Numbered from the stretch's first letter, positions 8,108 through 16,681 are shown. The stretch: DNA of 64,000 bases from Halobacteria archaeon AArc-dxtr1 (GCA_025517425.1 JAOPJY010000001.1:124001-188000); one strand, 5' to 3'. Translations and numbers: made by a program. The notes: generated by a model not told the origin, from the letters alone.

Positions 8108-9178
8108 TTAGAGCGTGTCGAACTCGACGGCGCTTTTGATGACCTCGTCGCCGGTCTCGAAGGCCTGTTCGAACTCCTCCAACTCGTAGAGGCCGGTCAC
8201 CAGGTCATCGAAGAGCCACTCCGGAAGCGCCTGGATCGTCTCGACGGCAGCCTCGAAGTGACCCCGATGGGAGTTGACGCTGCCGACGAGGGCCTTGTTC
8301 TCGAGGACGAACTCCCGGTGGAGCTTCCCACCGTCGATCTCGAACTCCCAGTCGCCCGGAATGCCCAGCAGGGCGCCGACGCCGTTTGGCGCCAGCGCCT
8401 CGATCGTCTCGAACGCGTGGACCGGGTAGCCGGTCGCCTCGTAGACGAAATCGATCGGCTCGTGAGCCTCGGGGACGTCGGCGACGGGCGTCTCCCGGGA
8501 GTCGACGTAGGTCGCGCCGAGTTTCTCGATAATGTCGATCGTCGGATCCGGCCGGTCGCGCCGACCCAGACAGTACGTACGCTCGTAGCCGTAGGCGTAC
8601 TGGAACATCGCGAGCGTGAGGAGGCCGAGCGAGCCGTTTCCGAGTACCATCGCGGATTCGGGTTGCCACTCGAACGCCGACCGGGAGGCGTGGGCGTGCT
8701 CGACCGCCTTCTCGCTGACGCTGATCGGTTCGACGAAAAAGCCGAGTTCGGCGAGTTCCTCGGGGATCGGAATCAGGTACTCCGCGGGACTGGTGAAGAA
8801 CTCGGCCATGTAGCCATGGCCGCCGACGATTCCGCGCTCGATGTACGCGCCGTCGGGAGCCATGTCGGGTTCACCGCGCTCGAAGTACTCGTTGGTGCCG
8901 TCGGCCGGTGGACGCCGAACCGTCGGGACGACGACGTCCCCAGCCTCGAGTTCGGTGCCGTTTGGGTCCTCGACGACGCCGACGGCCTCGTGGCCCAGCA
9001 CGATGTGGTCTTCACCCTCGGGAAGTCCGCCGTGGCCACCCTCGATCACCTCGTGGTCCGTGCCGTCGACCCCGACCCGGAGCGTCCGAACGAGCGCCTC
9101 ACCCTCGCTCGGCTCGGGGACCGGTTTCTCGAGGAGTTGTGGGCCGTCGCTACCGGGCTCGACTGCGATAACCTTCAT
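8108..9178 (-). CDS. gdh: Glucose 1-dehydrogenase, zinc-dependent
   Basis: A 356-residue medium-chain dehydrogenase oxidising glucose to gluconolactone, step one of the pathway. I took the ATG at 9178 (MKVIAVEPG), the family start; an in-frame GTG nine codons upstream is less likely. Visible are GVDGTDHEV (the Asp that replaces the usual catalytic-zinc Cys in Haloferax mediterranei GlcDH), GHEAVG (zinc His/Glu), and a Rossmann segment beginning AMVLGNGSLGLL. The sequence is collinear with the H. mediterranei enzyme, which lacks structural zinc. It sits beside gnaD and kdgA. Confidence 0.92.
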   Translation of the reverse strand: MKVIAVEPGSDGPQLLEKPVPEPSEGEALVRTLRVGVDGTDHEVIEGGHGGLPEGEDHIVLGHEAVGVVEDPNGTELEAGDVVVPTVRRPPADGTNEYFERGEPDMAPDGAYIERGIVGGHGYMAEFFTSPAEYLIPIPEELAELGFFVEPISVSEKAVEHAHASRSAFEWQPESAMVLGNGSLGLLTLAMFQYAYGYERTYCLGRRDRPDPTIDIIEKLGATYVDSRETPVADVPEAHEPIDFVYEATGYPVHAFETIEALAPNGVGALLGIPGDWEFEIDGGKLHREFVLENKALVGSVNSHRGHFEAAVETIQALPEWLFDDLVTGLYELEEFEQAFETGDEVIKSAVEFDTL

Positions 9179-9211
9179 TGTCGGACGCTCCGAACCCGCC
9201 AGCAATAAATG

Positions 9212-9227
9212 TACCCGATGTCGAGTA
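9212..9227 (-). promoter_or_regulatory. Near-consensus TrmB site upstream of gdh
   Basis: On the plus strand it reads TACC-CGATGTC-GAGTA, one mismatch from TACT-N7-GAGTA. The likely gdh TATA element (minus strand CATTTATT, 9205-9212) touches it on the gene side, so the site lies just upstream of the TATA box. In the known TrmB model an upstream position favours activation, which would be opposite in sign to gnaD. That is inference. Confidence 0.45.
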
Positions 9228-9324
9228 AATCGTCGTCTCCGTGCCGTCGTGTCCTCGAATTGCCACGGCGGTGGCGCCGCTGTGAACGCGACGGTGTCAC
9301 AGAAGTCGACTGGCTCGCGCCGCG

Positions 9325-9981
9325 CTACTGCCTCGCACGCGCCTCGTCGACCGTCTCGACGAACGCGGCGGCGGACTCGCGGACGGCGTCGAAGTCGCCC
9401 TCGGCGATGGCGTCGTAGTCGACGAGCGCGCTGCCGGCGCCGACTGCGATGGCGCCTGCATCCAGGTAGTCGGCCGCGTTCTCCGTGGAGATGCCGCCGG
9501 TCGGGATGACGTCGACGTCGCCGAGCGGGCCGCGAAGCGCGCCGATGTGGCCCGGGCCGACGGTCGAGGCGGGGAACATCTTCAGGATATCTGCGCCCGC
9601 CTCCATCGCTTCGATCGCCTCGGTCGGCGTCATCACGCCGGGGGCCGAGAGCACGTTCTGGCGGTTACAGACCTCGACGACCTCGCGCCGGCAGCCGGGC
9701 GAGACGACGAACTCGGCGCCGGCGTCGATCGTCGCCCGGGCAGCCGGGCCGTCGAGGACTGTCCCCGCGCCGACGATCGCGTCGGTGTCGGCCAGTTCTC
9801 GGTCGACGGCGGCGATCTTCTCGGTCGCGCGCGTGCCGTCGGCCGTGATCTCGATGCCGACGACGCCACCCTCGTAGATGGCGCGGGCGGCCGGCACGAT
9901 GTCTTCCTCGTCGATTCCCCGGAGGACGGCGAGGACGCCGCCCTCGACGATCCGCTCTCTGACCTCGGTCGGAGCTGTCAT
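9325..9981 (-). CDS. kdgA: 2-keto-3-deoxy-6-phosphogluconate aldolase
   Basis: A 218-residue class I aldolase splitting KDPG to pyruvate and glyceraldehyde 3-phosphate. The start is the ATG at 9981 (MTAPTEVRER); an upstream extension has no family similarity. Signature residues are E44 in GIEITADGT, the Schiff-base lysine K134 in ILKMFPAS, and the phosphate loop PTGGIS. This is the bacterial-type KDPG aldolase used by haloarchaea. A KDG kinase is not encoded next to it, so that step must be elsewhere unless the PfkB kinase at 11401-12282 does it. Confidence 0.92.
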   Translation of the reverse strand: MTAPTEVRERIVEGGVLAVLRGIDEEDIVPAARAIYEGGVVGIEITADGTRATEKIAAVDRELADTDAIVGAGTVLDGPAARATIDAGAEFVVSPGCRREVVEVCNRQNVLSAPGVMTPTEAIEAMEAGADILKMFPASTVGPGHIGALRGPLGDVDVIPTGGISTENAADYLDAGAIAVGAGSALVDYDAIAEGDFDAVRESAAAFVETVDEARARQ

Positions 9982-10044
9982 CTGTCCTGTGATAGTCGGT
10001 GGCCGGTATTTGTTCCGTTCGGTCGACCGTCGGTCGCCAATCTG

Positions 10045-10086
10045 CACGCGCCTGGCTCGGTATCTTTGCACACGCCCGGCTCGGTA
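10045..10086 (+). repeat. Two-copy 18-bp direct repeat upstream of kdgA
   Basis: CACGCGCCTGGCTCGGTA (10045-10062) and CACACGCCCGGCTCGGTA (10069-10086) match at 16 of 18 bases with a 24-bp period. They lie 64-105 bases before the kdgA start, upstream of its TATA-like ACAAATA (minus strand), and just past the phosphorylase stop. They could be an activator or repressor site for kdgA, or a slipped duplication. Confidence 0.5.
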
Positions 10087-10118
10087 CCGGCCGTTATAGA
10101 ATACGAATCCCTGCGCGC

Positions 10119-10847
10119 TTACAGGCTCGCTACTGCTTCGAGAGCAATCTCGATGGCGCGGCCGACGTTGTTCTTTGCCTTCTCGGGGAGCTCGTCGTCC
10201 TCGGTGTCGGTTCCCTTCTGGGTTCCCTCGACGAGATTGCCATCGACGGTACAGATGGCGCCCGCACGAAGCCCCTTCCGGCGTGCCAGCGTGAACAGCG
10301 ACGCCGCCTCCATCTCGACGGCGAGCAGCCCTGCAGCCTCCCAGTCGGCGACTGCGTCGTCGCTCTCAGCGTAGTAGGCGTCGTCGGTCGCAATTGGGCC
10401 GACGTGTATCTCCTCATCGTTCGCCTCGGCGGCCTCGACCAGCGCCGAGAGCGCCTCGTAGTCCGGCACTGCGGGGTACTCGACGCCCTCGTACCGTTTG
10501 GTCGTCCCTTCGTTTTTCGCCGCGCCGGTCGCAACGATCATGTCGCCGATCTCGATTCCCGCCTGCAGCGCCCCGGTCGTCCCGACGCGCACGAGCGTCT
10601 CGACGCCGACGGCCGCCAGTTCCTCGACGGCGATCGCTGCCGAGGGGCAGCCGATTCCGGTCGAACAGATCGTGAGGTCCTGGCCGCCGTAACTCGCGTT
10701 GACGAGCTTGTACTCTCGGTTTTCTGCGATCGTTTCGACGTCCTCACAGTAGCTCGCGATCCGATCGACGCGGCCCGGATCGCCGGGGAGGAGTGCAATC
10801 TCGTGTACGTCCCCCTCGTCGACCAGCAGGTGTGGTTGTGTTGCCAT
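10119..10847 (-). CDS. Nucleoside phosphorylase (uridine/purine phosphorylase family)
   Basis: A 242-residue NP-I family enzyme releasing a base and (deoxy)ribose 1-phosphate. The chosen start is the ATG at 10847 (MATQPHLLVDEGDV). Visible are the phosphate-binding GDPGRVDRI, the family stretch STGIGCPSAAIAVEEL, VRVGTTGALQ, and the ribose-binding AVEMEAASLFTLA. Specificity (uridine versus guanosine or adenosine) cannot be fixed by eye. Its neighbours, a PfkB kinase and a ribose-1,5-bisphosphate isomerase, suggest that it feeds ribose 1-phosphate into a pentose bisphosphate route. Confidence 0.88.
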   Translation of the reverse strand: MATQPHLLVDEGDVHEIALLPGDPGRVDRIASYCEDVETIAENREYKLVNASYGGQDLTICSTGIGCPSAAIAVEELAAVGVETLVRVGTTGALQAGIEIGDMIVATGAAKNEGTTKRYEGVEYPAVPDYEALSALVEAAEANDEEIHVGPIATDDAYYAESDDAVADWEAAGLLAVEMEAASLFTLARRKGLRAGAICTVDGNLVEGTQKGTDTEDDELPEKAKNNVGRAIEIALEAVASL

Positions 10848-10963
10848 ACCGCCGCTTTCGGTGGCGGCGAGAAAAAATTTCCCTGACGCGTCGGCCACCG
10901 CTGGCGACGTGAACTGGTGAGTGGTGCCCCTCGGACCGCAGCGATCGTCGCTACCGCGCTGGA

Positions 10964-11257
10964 TCAGTAGACGTGGACGCTCTCCGGCCGTACGACCACG
11001 GTCGCGTGATCGACGTCGAACCGGACTTGGCCGTTCGCTCGTCCACTCCCGACGCAGGTATCGGCGAACAGCGCGTCGAGCGCCTCGGGATCGACGTAGT
11101 CATACAGCCGCGTGCTGGATGCCGTCACGTCCTCTCCGTGAAACTCCGCGAGCGCCGTTGCAACCGCCACGCTCGCCGGTTCATCGTGGTCCCGATCGTA
11201 CCGAACGCGTCGTCCGCTATCCCCGTTCGAAACCGCGCTGGTCCTTGGTTTCATCAT
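10964..11257 (-). CDS. HalOD1-type output domain protein
   Basis: About 97 residues from the ATG at 11257 (ATG 11254 or GTG 11266 also possible). The core SVAVATALAEFHGED followed by LYDYVDPEALDALF and ending FDVDHATVVVRPES is the haloarchaeal HalOD1 output domain as I know it, often found alone or in signalling proteins; the molecular role is undetermined. An inverted repeat TCACAC-N10-GTGTGA (11263-11284) and a TATA-like ACATATATC (11317-11325) lie upstream. It sits between the nucleoside phosphorylase and the PfkB kinase and might regulate that block. Confidence 0.75.
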   Translation of the reverse strand: MMKPRTSAVSNGDSGRRVRYDRDHDEPASVAVATALAEFHGEDVTASSTRLYDYVDPEALDALFADTCVGSGRANGQVRFDVDHATVVVRPESVHVY

Positions 11258-11262
11258 GTCTC

Positions 11263-11284
11263 TCACACTGTCACGGATGTGTGA
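11263..11284 (-). promoter_or_regulatory. Inverted repeat in the leader of the HalOD1 gene
   Basis: TCACAC (11263-11268) and GTGTGA (11279-11284) are exact inverted copies with a 10-base spacer, lying between the TATA-like element near 11317-11325 and the ATG. The half-site spacing is compatible with a dimeric repressor. No regulator is identified. Confidence 0.35.
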
Positions 11285-11400
11285 CTGTGTGGATGATATG
11301 CCAACCTCTCACAACATATATCTATCGTCAGACAGCACCGTCTGAGAACGACACTGGTGTCTGCCCCAACATAGCTTCGACACGGGAATAACCGTACTGG

Positions 11401-12282
11401 TCAGCGACGTGTCGTGAGAATCCGTTCGACGGCTGCGACGGACGGGGCGCTGCGGGCACCCTCGCTGGCAGCGGCCAGCGCGCCGCAGGCGTTCGCGTAT
11501 GCCAGCGCCTGCTCCGGCCCTGCAGATCGAAGCCGCGCCGCGATGAACCCCGCGGCGAATGCGTCGCCCGCGCCGGCCGTATCGACAGAGTCGACGTCGA
11601 ACCCGGGGTGGGCGTACGTGCCGCTCGGATCGTGCAACTCGGCGCCGTCACCGCCGTACTTGACGACGACGGTTCGATCGTCGAACGTCGACTCGTCGCC
11701 CTCCGCGTTGAGGACTGCCTCAACCTCGCTGTCGGTGGCGAAGATGACGTCCACAAGCGCCAGCGTCTCTCCGTAATCGCGCTCGCGGAGTCGGCGGCCG
11801 GGATCGAAGCTGACGGTCACGCCCGCCGTCGCGGCGATTCGGGCGATCGCCGCGGCCGTCTCGGGGCGCTGGCTCGTGAGATGGACGTGTGATGCCGACT
11901 CGATCTGAGATGCGTCGACGTCTTCGGGAGAGATTGCCTCGTTGACGCCGTCGTTTCCGAGGACCGAGACCTCACCGTCGTCGTCGACGAGCAGGTACTT
12001 CACTGCCGTCTGAGCGCCTTCGACGACGCGCAATCCTGAGAGTGAGACACCCGCCTCGCCGAGTTCACGTCTGGCGAGCAGTCCGTTGTCGTCGTCGCCG
12101 ACGCTCCCGATCAACCCGACGTCGACGTCCAGTGCAGCGAGAGCGGCCGCCACGTTCGCGGCGCTCCCGCCGCCCGACTGGCGCTGTGTTCGTATCGCCG
12201 CCTCGCCGTCGGGTTCGGGCAGTCGGTCGACCCGCAGCGTCACGTCCCAGTTGACGTGACCGGCGGTGAGCACCGTGACCAT
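11401..12282 (-). CDS. PfkB-family sugar kinase, probable ribose-1-phosphate kinase
   Basis: A 293-residue ribokinase-fold kinase. It shows the N-terminal substrate-binding GGGSAANVAAALA (about residues 37-49), the phosphate-binding VVKYGGDGAEL, and the DTAGAGDAFAAGF signature with the catalytic Asp near residue 240. Alone, the sequence could be a KDG kinase or a nucleoside kinase. The neighbouring nucleoside phosphorylase and ribose-1,5-bisphosphate isomerase favour ribose-1-phosphate kinase, which makes ribose 1,5-bisphosphate. The specific activity is inferred from context. Confidence 0.8.
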   Translation of the reverse strand: MVTVLTAGHVNWDVTLRVDRLPEPDGEAAIRTQRQSGGGSAANVAAALAALDVDVGLIGSVGDDDNGLLARRELGEAGVSLSGLRVVEGAQTAVKYLLVDDDGEVSVLGNDGVNEAISPEDVDASQIESASHVHLTSQRPETAAAIARIAATAGVTVSFDPGRRLRERDYGETLALVDVIFATDSEVEAVLNAEGDESTFDDRTVVVKYGGDGAELHDPSGTYAHPGFDVDSVDTAGAGDAFAAGFIAARLRSAGPEQALAYANACGALAAASEGARSAPSVAAVERILTTRR

Positions 12283-12387
12283 TCGTCGGCCGAATCGTCG
12301 TGGTCGGACGAGAAAACGCTGGCGCTCGCTCTCGCGTTCGGTCGGCCGGCTGGATGGGGCTGAACACTGTGCGTGAGAAAAAGGCGA

Positions 12388-13209
12388 CTATGCGACCGTA
12401 AACAGCAACACGTTGTGGACGGCCGGTCCGAGACCGACCGCGGCGACGAGTGCCAGCAGCAGCCGCGCTCGCTTCGGATCTTCGCGGACGAAGTCGGCGA
12501 ACAGGCCGACCACTACAAGCGAGAGCCCGACCTTCACGAGGACGAACAGCCAGCCAGCGCCGATGAGGTCGTACGTCGGGAGTGACTCGGCCGCTTCGAG
12601 GATCGCTCTCGAAGCGGGGACGGTCTCTGCCGCGCCGAGGATGTCGTAGCCGATCGCAGTCGAGACGCCATCTAACGTGTGGCCGACGACAACGACGACG
12701 CCGGTCGCCCCGGTGACGGCGGCGACGTCTTCGAACCAGTTCGCGAGTGCCAGCCACGCCATCACGGAGACGAGCGCCGCCAAGACGATCGAAACGACGG
12801 GCCAGAAGGGGCTGAACGTGCCGCTATCCCACCCCACGAACAACACCGCTGTCGCGGTGGCCCCAAAGAGTGCGACACCCACCATGCCGAGCAATCCCTC
12901 GATCGAGTCGAGCAATCCACTTCCGTAGAGGTAGATCGCGACGATCCAGACGAGGCCGGCCAGCGCTGCCGTCGTCAGGTAGACCGTCGGCGCGCCGAAC
13001 AAGTCCGCGAGGATGCCAGGTGCGGCATCGATCTGATAGAGGACGTGAAACGTCGATCCGAGCACCATCCACGGAACCAGCGCGAGCACCGTTCGGTCGG
13101 TCACCGGCGGTCCGAGCGTCCACAGTATCGCCGCGAGGGCGACGAGCAGGACCACGAGCGGAACGAGGAGTTCCAACGCCGGTAACGCGAACCCGTCGGG
13201 AAGTACCAT
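12388..13209 (-). CDS. DUF63 family membrane protein
   Basis: A 273-residue protein with about seven hydrophobic helices. Conserved-looking features of the archaeal DUF63 family are visible: ATAVLFVG-like helices, GHTLDGVSTAIGYD, and the C-terminal GLGPAVHNVLLF. The family is widespread in Euryarchaeota and has no established function. It lies inside the nucleoside block on the same strand as the kinase (105-base gap) and the isomerase (83-base gap), but DUF63 genes occur in varied contexts, so a shared role is not implied. Confidence 0.85.
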   Translation of the reverse strand: MVLPDGFALPALELLVPLVVLLVALAAILWTLGPPVTDRTVLALVPWMVLGSTFHVLYQIDAAPGILADLFGAPTVYLTTAALAGLVWIVAIYLYGSGLLDSIEGLLGMVGVALFGATATAVLFVGWDSGTFSPFWPVVSIVLAALVSVMAWLALANWFEDVAAVTGATGVVVVVGHTLDGVSTAIGYDILGAAETVPASRAILEAAESLPTYDLIGAGWLFVLVKVGLSLVVVGLFADFVREDPKRARLLLALVAAVGLGPAVHNVLLFTVA

Positions 13210-13292
13210 ACGCCCGAATAGTTCGGAGCACCGACTAACAAGTTCCGGTTAGTCCGGTTGTCCACCAGCCCCTGCCCGCACGGCCCCGACCG

Positions 13293-14258
13293 CTACAGCT
13301 CCCAGGGGGCAGCCGTCGTCTCGCCAAAGAGCTCTCGCATCAGCGTGACGATGCTCTCGGGTGGGAACTGGCCGCGCTCGGTAACGATCGCGTCGACGTA
13401 TCGCGGCGGTGTGACGTCGAACGCCGGGTTTTCGACGGTGAGCCCCGAAGCTGCCTCGTCGCTCTCGATCTCGGAGTGCTCGTCGGCCGAGAGTACTTCG
13501 GCTGGTTCGCGCATCTCGATTTCGACGGTGTGTCCCGTCATCGTGTCCGGGTGGAGCTTGATCGTCTGAGCGGCGACCATCACGGAGGTTCCACGTTCGC
13601 GGGCAATCACGGCCAGCCCGCTGGTTCCGATCTTGTTGATCACGCTGCCGTCGGCTGCGATGCTGTCGGCGCCGACGAGGAGGTGGTCTGCCTCTCGGAG
13701 GTAGCGCCGGGCCGCGTTGTCGACGATCATCGTCACTGGAACGCCCCACTCGCGCAGCTGTCGGGCCGTGAGGTGACCCTGCGTTCGCGGGCGCGTTTCG
13801 GGGACGATCGCCTCGATGTGCTTGCCGTCGGCCAGCGCCGCCTCCACGCAGGCCAGGGCGTCCGTCGAGTGGCAGTGAGTCATCACTACGTCGCCATCAC
13901 GCAGTCGATTCGCGCCGATCTCGCCCAGTTCGTCCTGGGCGCGTTCTAGATCGCGCTGGAACTGCTCGGCGCGCTCGACCGTCGCAGACTGTAGCTCCGG
14001 GACGCGCTCGCCTTCGACGCCGCGGAGAACGTACCGAAGGGCGTTCGGCAAGCTGACCGCGGTCGGTCGCGTCTCGTAGAGTTCCCGCGCGGCGGCGCGG
14101 AGTTCGGCGCGAAACGCCTCGGGGGTCTCGGCTGTCGACTGCTCGGCCTGGGTCGCCAGCGCTTCAGCGGCGGCGCCGGCGATCGTCGCTGCTCCGCGGA
14201 TCTCCATCTCGGCGATGGCGGTGGCAGTGGTCTCGACGCTCGGGTCGACTCTCGTCAT
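13293..14258 (-). CDS. Ribose-1,5-bisphosphate isomerase (eIF2B-like)
   Basis: A 321-residue protein of the eIF2B alpha/MtnA superfamily. I started at ATG 14258 ([10 protein letters not shown]). Cys129 in [10 protein letters not shown] and Asp198 in [12 protein letters not shown] are 69 residues apart, the same spacing as the catalytic Cys135 and Asp204 I recall for the Thermococcus ribose-1,5-bisphosphate isomerase; this favours that enzyme over a translation factor. It converts ribose 1,5-bisphosphate to ribulose 1,5-bisphosphate. No Rubisco is in the window. It is divergent from deoC with a 71-base gap. Confidence 0.85.
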   Translation of the reverse strand: MTRVDPSVETTATAIAEMEIRGAATIAGAAAEALATQAEQSTAETPEAFRAELRAAARELYETRPTAVSLPNALRYVLRGVEGERVPELQSATVERAEQFQRDLERAQDELGEIGANRLRDGDVVMTHCHSTDALACVEAALADGKHIEAIVPETRPRTQGHLTARQLREWGVPVTMIVDNAARRYLREADHLLVGADSIAADGSVINKIGTSGLAVIARERGTSVMVAAQTIKLHPDTMTGHTVEIEMREPAEVLSADEHSEIESDEAASGLTVENPAFDVTPPRYVDAIVTERGQFPPESIVTLMRELFGETTAAPWEL

Positions 14259-14329
14259 CACCGGCCGTTCGAGCCGGGGCACAAAAAGGAACCGGGCGGA
14301 TTTTTACCGTCTCGGCTGCTGGAGCCCGT

Positions 14330-14968
14330 ATGAACCGGCGCGAACTCGCCCCGCTGATCGATCACACCGCCCTCGGCCCCGAGACGACACCCGCGGCCGT
14401 CGAAACCGTCGTCGACGAGGCCCAAGCGCGGGGAATGAACGCCTGCATCCCGCCCTGGTCCGTCGCCGCGGTCCGCGAGCGTGCCCCCGATCTCACGATC
14501 GCGACGGTGGTCGGCTTCCCCCACGGACAGCACGACTCCGACGTCAAGCGACACGAGGGCGTCCGCGCCTGGAAGGCTGGCGCCGACGAGCTCGACGTCG
14601 TCATCAACGTCGGTCGCCTCCGGGCCGGTGAGGACGACGCTGTCCGGGCCGAAATCGCAGAGCTCGTCGCCGCGGTTCCGATTCCGATCAAAGTCATCGT
14701 CGAGACCTCGCTGCTCGACGACGAGGAAACCCACCGCGCATGCGAGGCTGCTGCCGCGGCGGATGCGGCGATGGTCAAAACCGCAACAGGGTTCGCAGAA
14801 GGGGGTGCGACCGTCGCGGACGTCGAACTGATGAGTGAGCACCTCCCCGTCAAGGCCAGCGGTGGAATTGGGAGCTACGAGGAGGCGGTGGCAATGCTCG
14901 ATGCCGGCGCGGCGCGGATCGGTGCCTCGAGCGGTGTCGAGATTGTAGACGGCGCACCGGAATCGTAG
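14330..14968 (+). CDS. deoC: Deoxyribose-phosphate aldolase
   Basis: A 212-residue class I aldolase splitting 2-deoxyribose 5-phosphate to acetaldehyde and glyceraldehyde 3-phosphate. The barrel shows [11 protein letters not shown], the Asp in [19 protein letters not shown], the Schiff-base Lys150 in MVKTATGF, and VKASGGIGS with the second active-site lysine. Length is normal. It completes the nucleoside-breakdown block by handling the deoxyribose branch, while the divergent isomerase gene handles ribose. The shared 71-bp intergenic region could carry a common regulator site, but I see no clear operator. Confidence 0.93.
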   Translation: MNRRELAPLIDHTALGPETTPAAVETVVDEAQARGMNACIPPWSVAAVRERAPDLTIATVVGFPHGQHDSDVKRHEGVRAWKAGADELDVVINVGRLRAGEDDAVRAEIAELVAAVPIPIKVIVETSLLDDEETHRACEAAAAADAAMVKTATGFAEGGATVADVELMSEHLPVKASGGIGSYEEAVAMLDAGAARIGASSGVEIVDGAPES

Positions 14969-15023
14969 CGGAGAGATCGGGGTTCGAGACGGCACAGTAG
15001 CACCCAATCTGTCGTGTCGAGCG

Positions 15024-16205
15024 CTACTCCGTCTGCAACAACTGCTCGATGGCCGACGAGTCGTCCGTCCCGAGCGCCGAGCGGACGAGCAAGTGGCCGC
15101 CGAGCTCCGCGAGTCCGATTACGTCGTCCGCGCCGGCGCGACGGAGTTTCTCGACGTTTCGGCGATCGGTAGCGGCCGTGACGATGCGGACGTCGGGATT
15201 CAGCTCACGGGCCGTGAGGACGCTCAGGGCGTCTTCGGCGTCGTGGTCGGTCGCCACCAGTACCGCCTTCGCCCGCTTGATACGGGCACGCTGGAGAGGC
15301 CCCTCGTCGCTCGGGTTCGCAGTCAACACGCGGATGTCCCTGCTCGAGAGGTCGCTCGCTGCAGACTCGTCTCGGGTGATGACGACGAAGGGGACGCCAC
15401 TGTCGTCGAGTTCGGTCACGATCGGTTCCGTCAGGTCCCCGTAACCGAGAACGAGGACGTGCTCGTCTAAGCGTTCGAGTTCTGAGTCGGTCATCTTTCC
15501 TAAGGTCTTCGTGATGCGTGCCTGGATCGCTGGTCCGACGAGCGCCCCGATGGCGATACCGAAGCTGGCGACGCCGAGGACGACGACGGACATGGTAAAC
15601 AGCTGTGCTTCGGCGGTTTCGGGGCCGATATCGCCGTAGCCGACCGTACTGGAGGTGATCAAGGTGAAGTAGAAGGCGTCGAGAACGGTCTCGACGCCGT
15701 CGAACTGCTCTCGCAGCGCGTACGCGCCGAAGGTCCCGTACAGCTGTACACCAAGCAGCGCCCCGCCAGCGGCGATCTGGGTCGTCGTCAGCGAGAGCGA
15801 TCTGTCGAACCGGTTTCGCGTGGCGAGCAACAGGGGGATCGAGAGAAGCGAGAGGACGACGAGCGGCAGGGAGTACTGACTCACCTGAAGCAATCCCTGG
15901 ACCGCCGTCACTGGCATCAGTATCAGGGTCGCATACCAGCCGGCCCGCAGCCCGCGCCGGAGTGCGAGCGCGCTCCCGACCATCAGAAATCCCGTGAACG
16001 CGCCGGTGAAGCCGACTGTCTGTTGGACAGCGTCCGGAACCTGTCCCGCGAGCGGCCCGTAGTCGACGGTCTCCTGGCCGATGTTGAAAACGCCAGTGAC
16101 GACAGAGAGCAACGCCACGGCCAGCGCGAGGGCGACGGCTGCTCGCGTGGTCACGATCCACCGCCAGTTGTCGGGCAACCGCTCGACGACGCGCTCGCCA
16201 ACCAT
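15024..16205 (-). CDS. Potassium channel with RCK (TrkA-N) domain
   Basis: A 393-residue membrane protein. Residues about 20-150 form four to five hydrophobic helices; then comes a two-helix pore with the selectivity filter STVGYGDIGPE near residue 195. The C-terminal half is an RCK/TrkA-N domain beginning VLVLGYGDLTEPI, which binds a nucleotide or ion and gates the pore. The extra N-terminal helices distinguish it from minimal MthK-like channels. Possible roles are K+ export or turgor control in a high-salt cytoplasm. It is monocistronic. Confidence 0.9.
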   Translation of the reverse strand: MVGERVVERLPDNWRWIVTTRAAVALALAVALLSVVTGVFNIGQETVDYGPLAGQVPDAVQQTVGFTGAFTGFLMVGSALALRRGLRAGWYATLILMPVTAVQGLLQVSQYSLPLVVLSLLSIPLLLATRNRFDRSLSLTTTQIAAGGALLGVQLYGTFGAYALREQFDGVETVLDAFYFTLITSSTVGYGDIGPETAEAQLFTMSVVVLGVASFGIAIGALVGPAIQARITKTLGKMTDSELERLDEHVLVLGYGDLTEPIVTELDDSGVPFVVITRDESAASDLSSRDIRVLTANPSDEGPLQRARIKRAKAVLVATDHDAEDALSVLTARELNPDVRIVTAATDRRNVEKLRRAGADDVIGLAELGGHLLVRSALGTDDSSAIEQLLQTE

Positions 16206-16322
16206 ACATACCGGTCTGCGACGCGCTCAGTTAAACGTCTCCGTCTCGGTCACTCCCCCATCTCGGCCACTCGAGGATCCGGGAGCGGTAGCTACTTGCC
16301 CGCGGCGGCGATATCGACGCAC

Positions 16323-16598
16323 ATGGAGTGGAAGCTGTTCGCCGATCTCGCGGAGGTCGCCGGAGATCGCCACGTCGCCGTCGACGTCGAGGACGGTGCG
16401 ACCGTCGGAGACGCCCTCGACGCCCTACTCGCAGACCGGCCGGCGCTCGACGAGCGCGTCCGAACCGACGGCGGCGAGTTGCGCCCGCAGATCAACGTGT
16501 TGCGAAACGGGACCGACGTCGACGCCGACGACGGACTCGGCGATCCGGTCGAAGAGGGCGACGAACTGGCCCTGTTCCCGCCGGTCAGCGGCGGGTAA
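16323..16598 (+). CDS. samp1: Ubiquitin-like small archaeal modifier protein SAMP1/MoaD
   Basis: A 91-residue beta-grasp protein ending in the diglycine VSGG needed for adenylation by UbaA and isopeptide attachment to target lysines. The start METWKLF-like (MEWKLFADLA) and the LFPPVSGG tail match haloarchaeal SAMP1, which also donates sulfur in molybdopterin synthesis. The ATG at 16323 is used because it gives exactly the family length. The next gene, a VOC protein, follows after 83 bases on the same strand. Confidence 0.9.
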   Translation: MEWKLFADLAEVAGDRHVAVDVEDGATVGDALDALLADRPALDERVRTDGGELRPQINVLRNGTDVDADDGLGDPVEEGDELALFPPVSGG

Positions 16599-16681
16599 CG
16601 ATGTCCCAGATCGGCGGACGGTCGGCACGGTAACGCTTCTGGTTACCCAGCGGTTTTCTCGTCTCTCCGCCAACGGACCGT

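Noticed and set aside
11401-12282. Assignment of the PfkB kinase as KDG kinase of the nearby Entner-Doudoroff block
   Set aside because: The N-terminal sequence and its place inside the nucleoside block fit ribose-1-phosphate kinase better; KDG kinase is kept only as an alternative.
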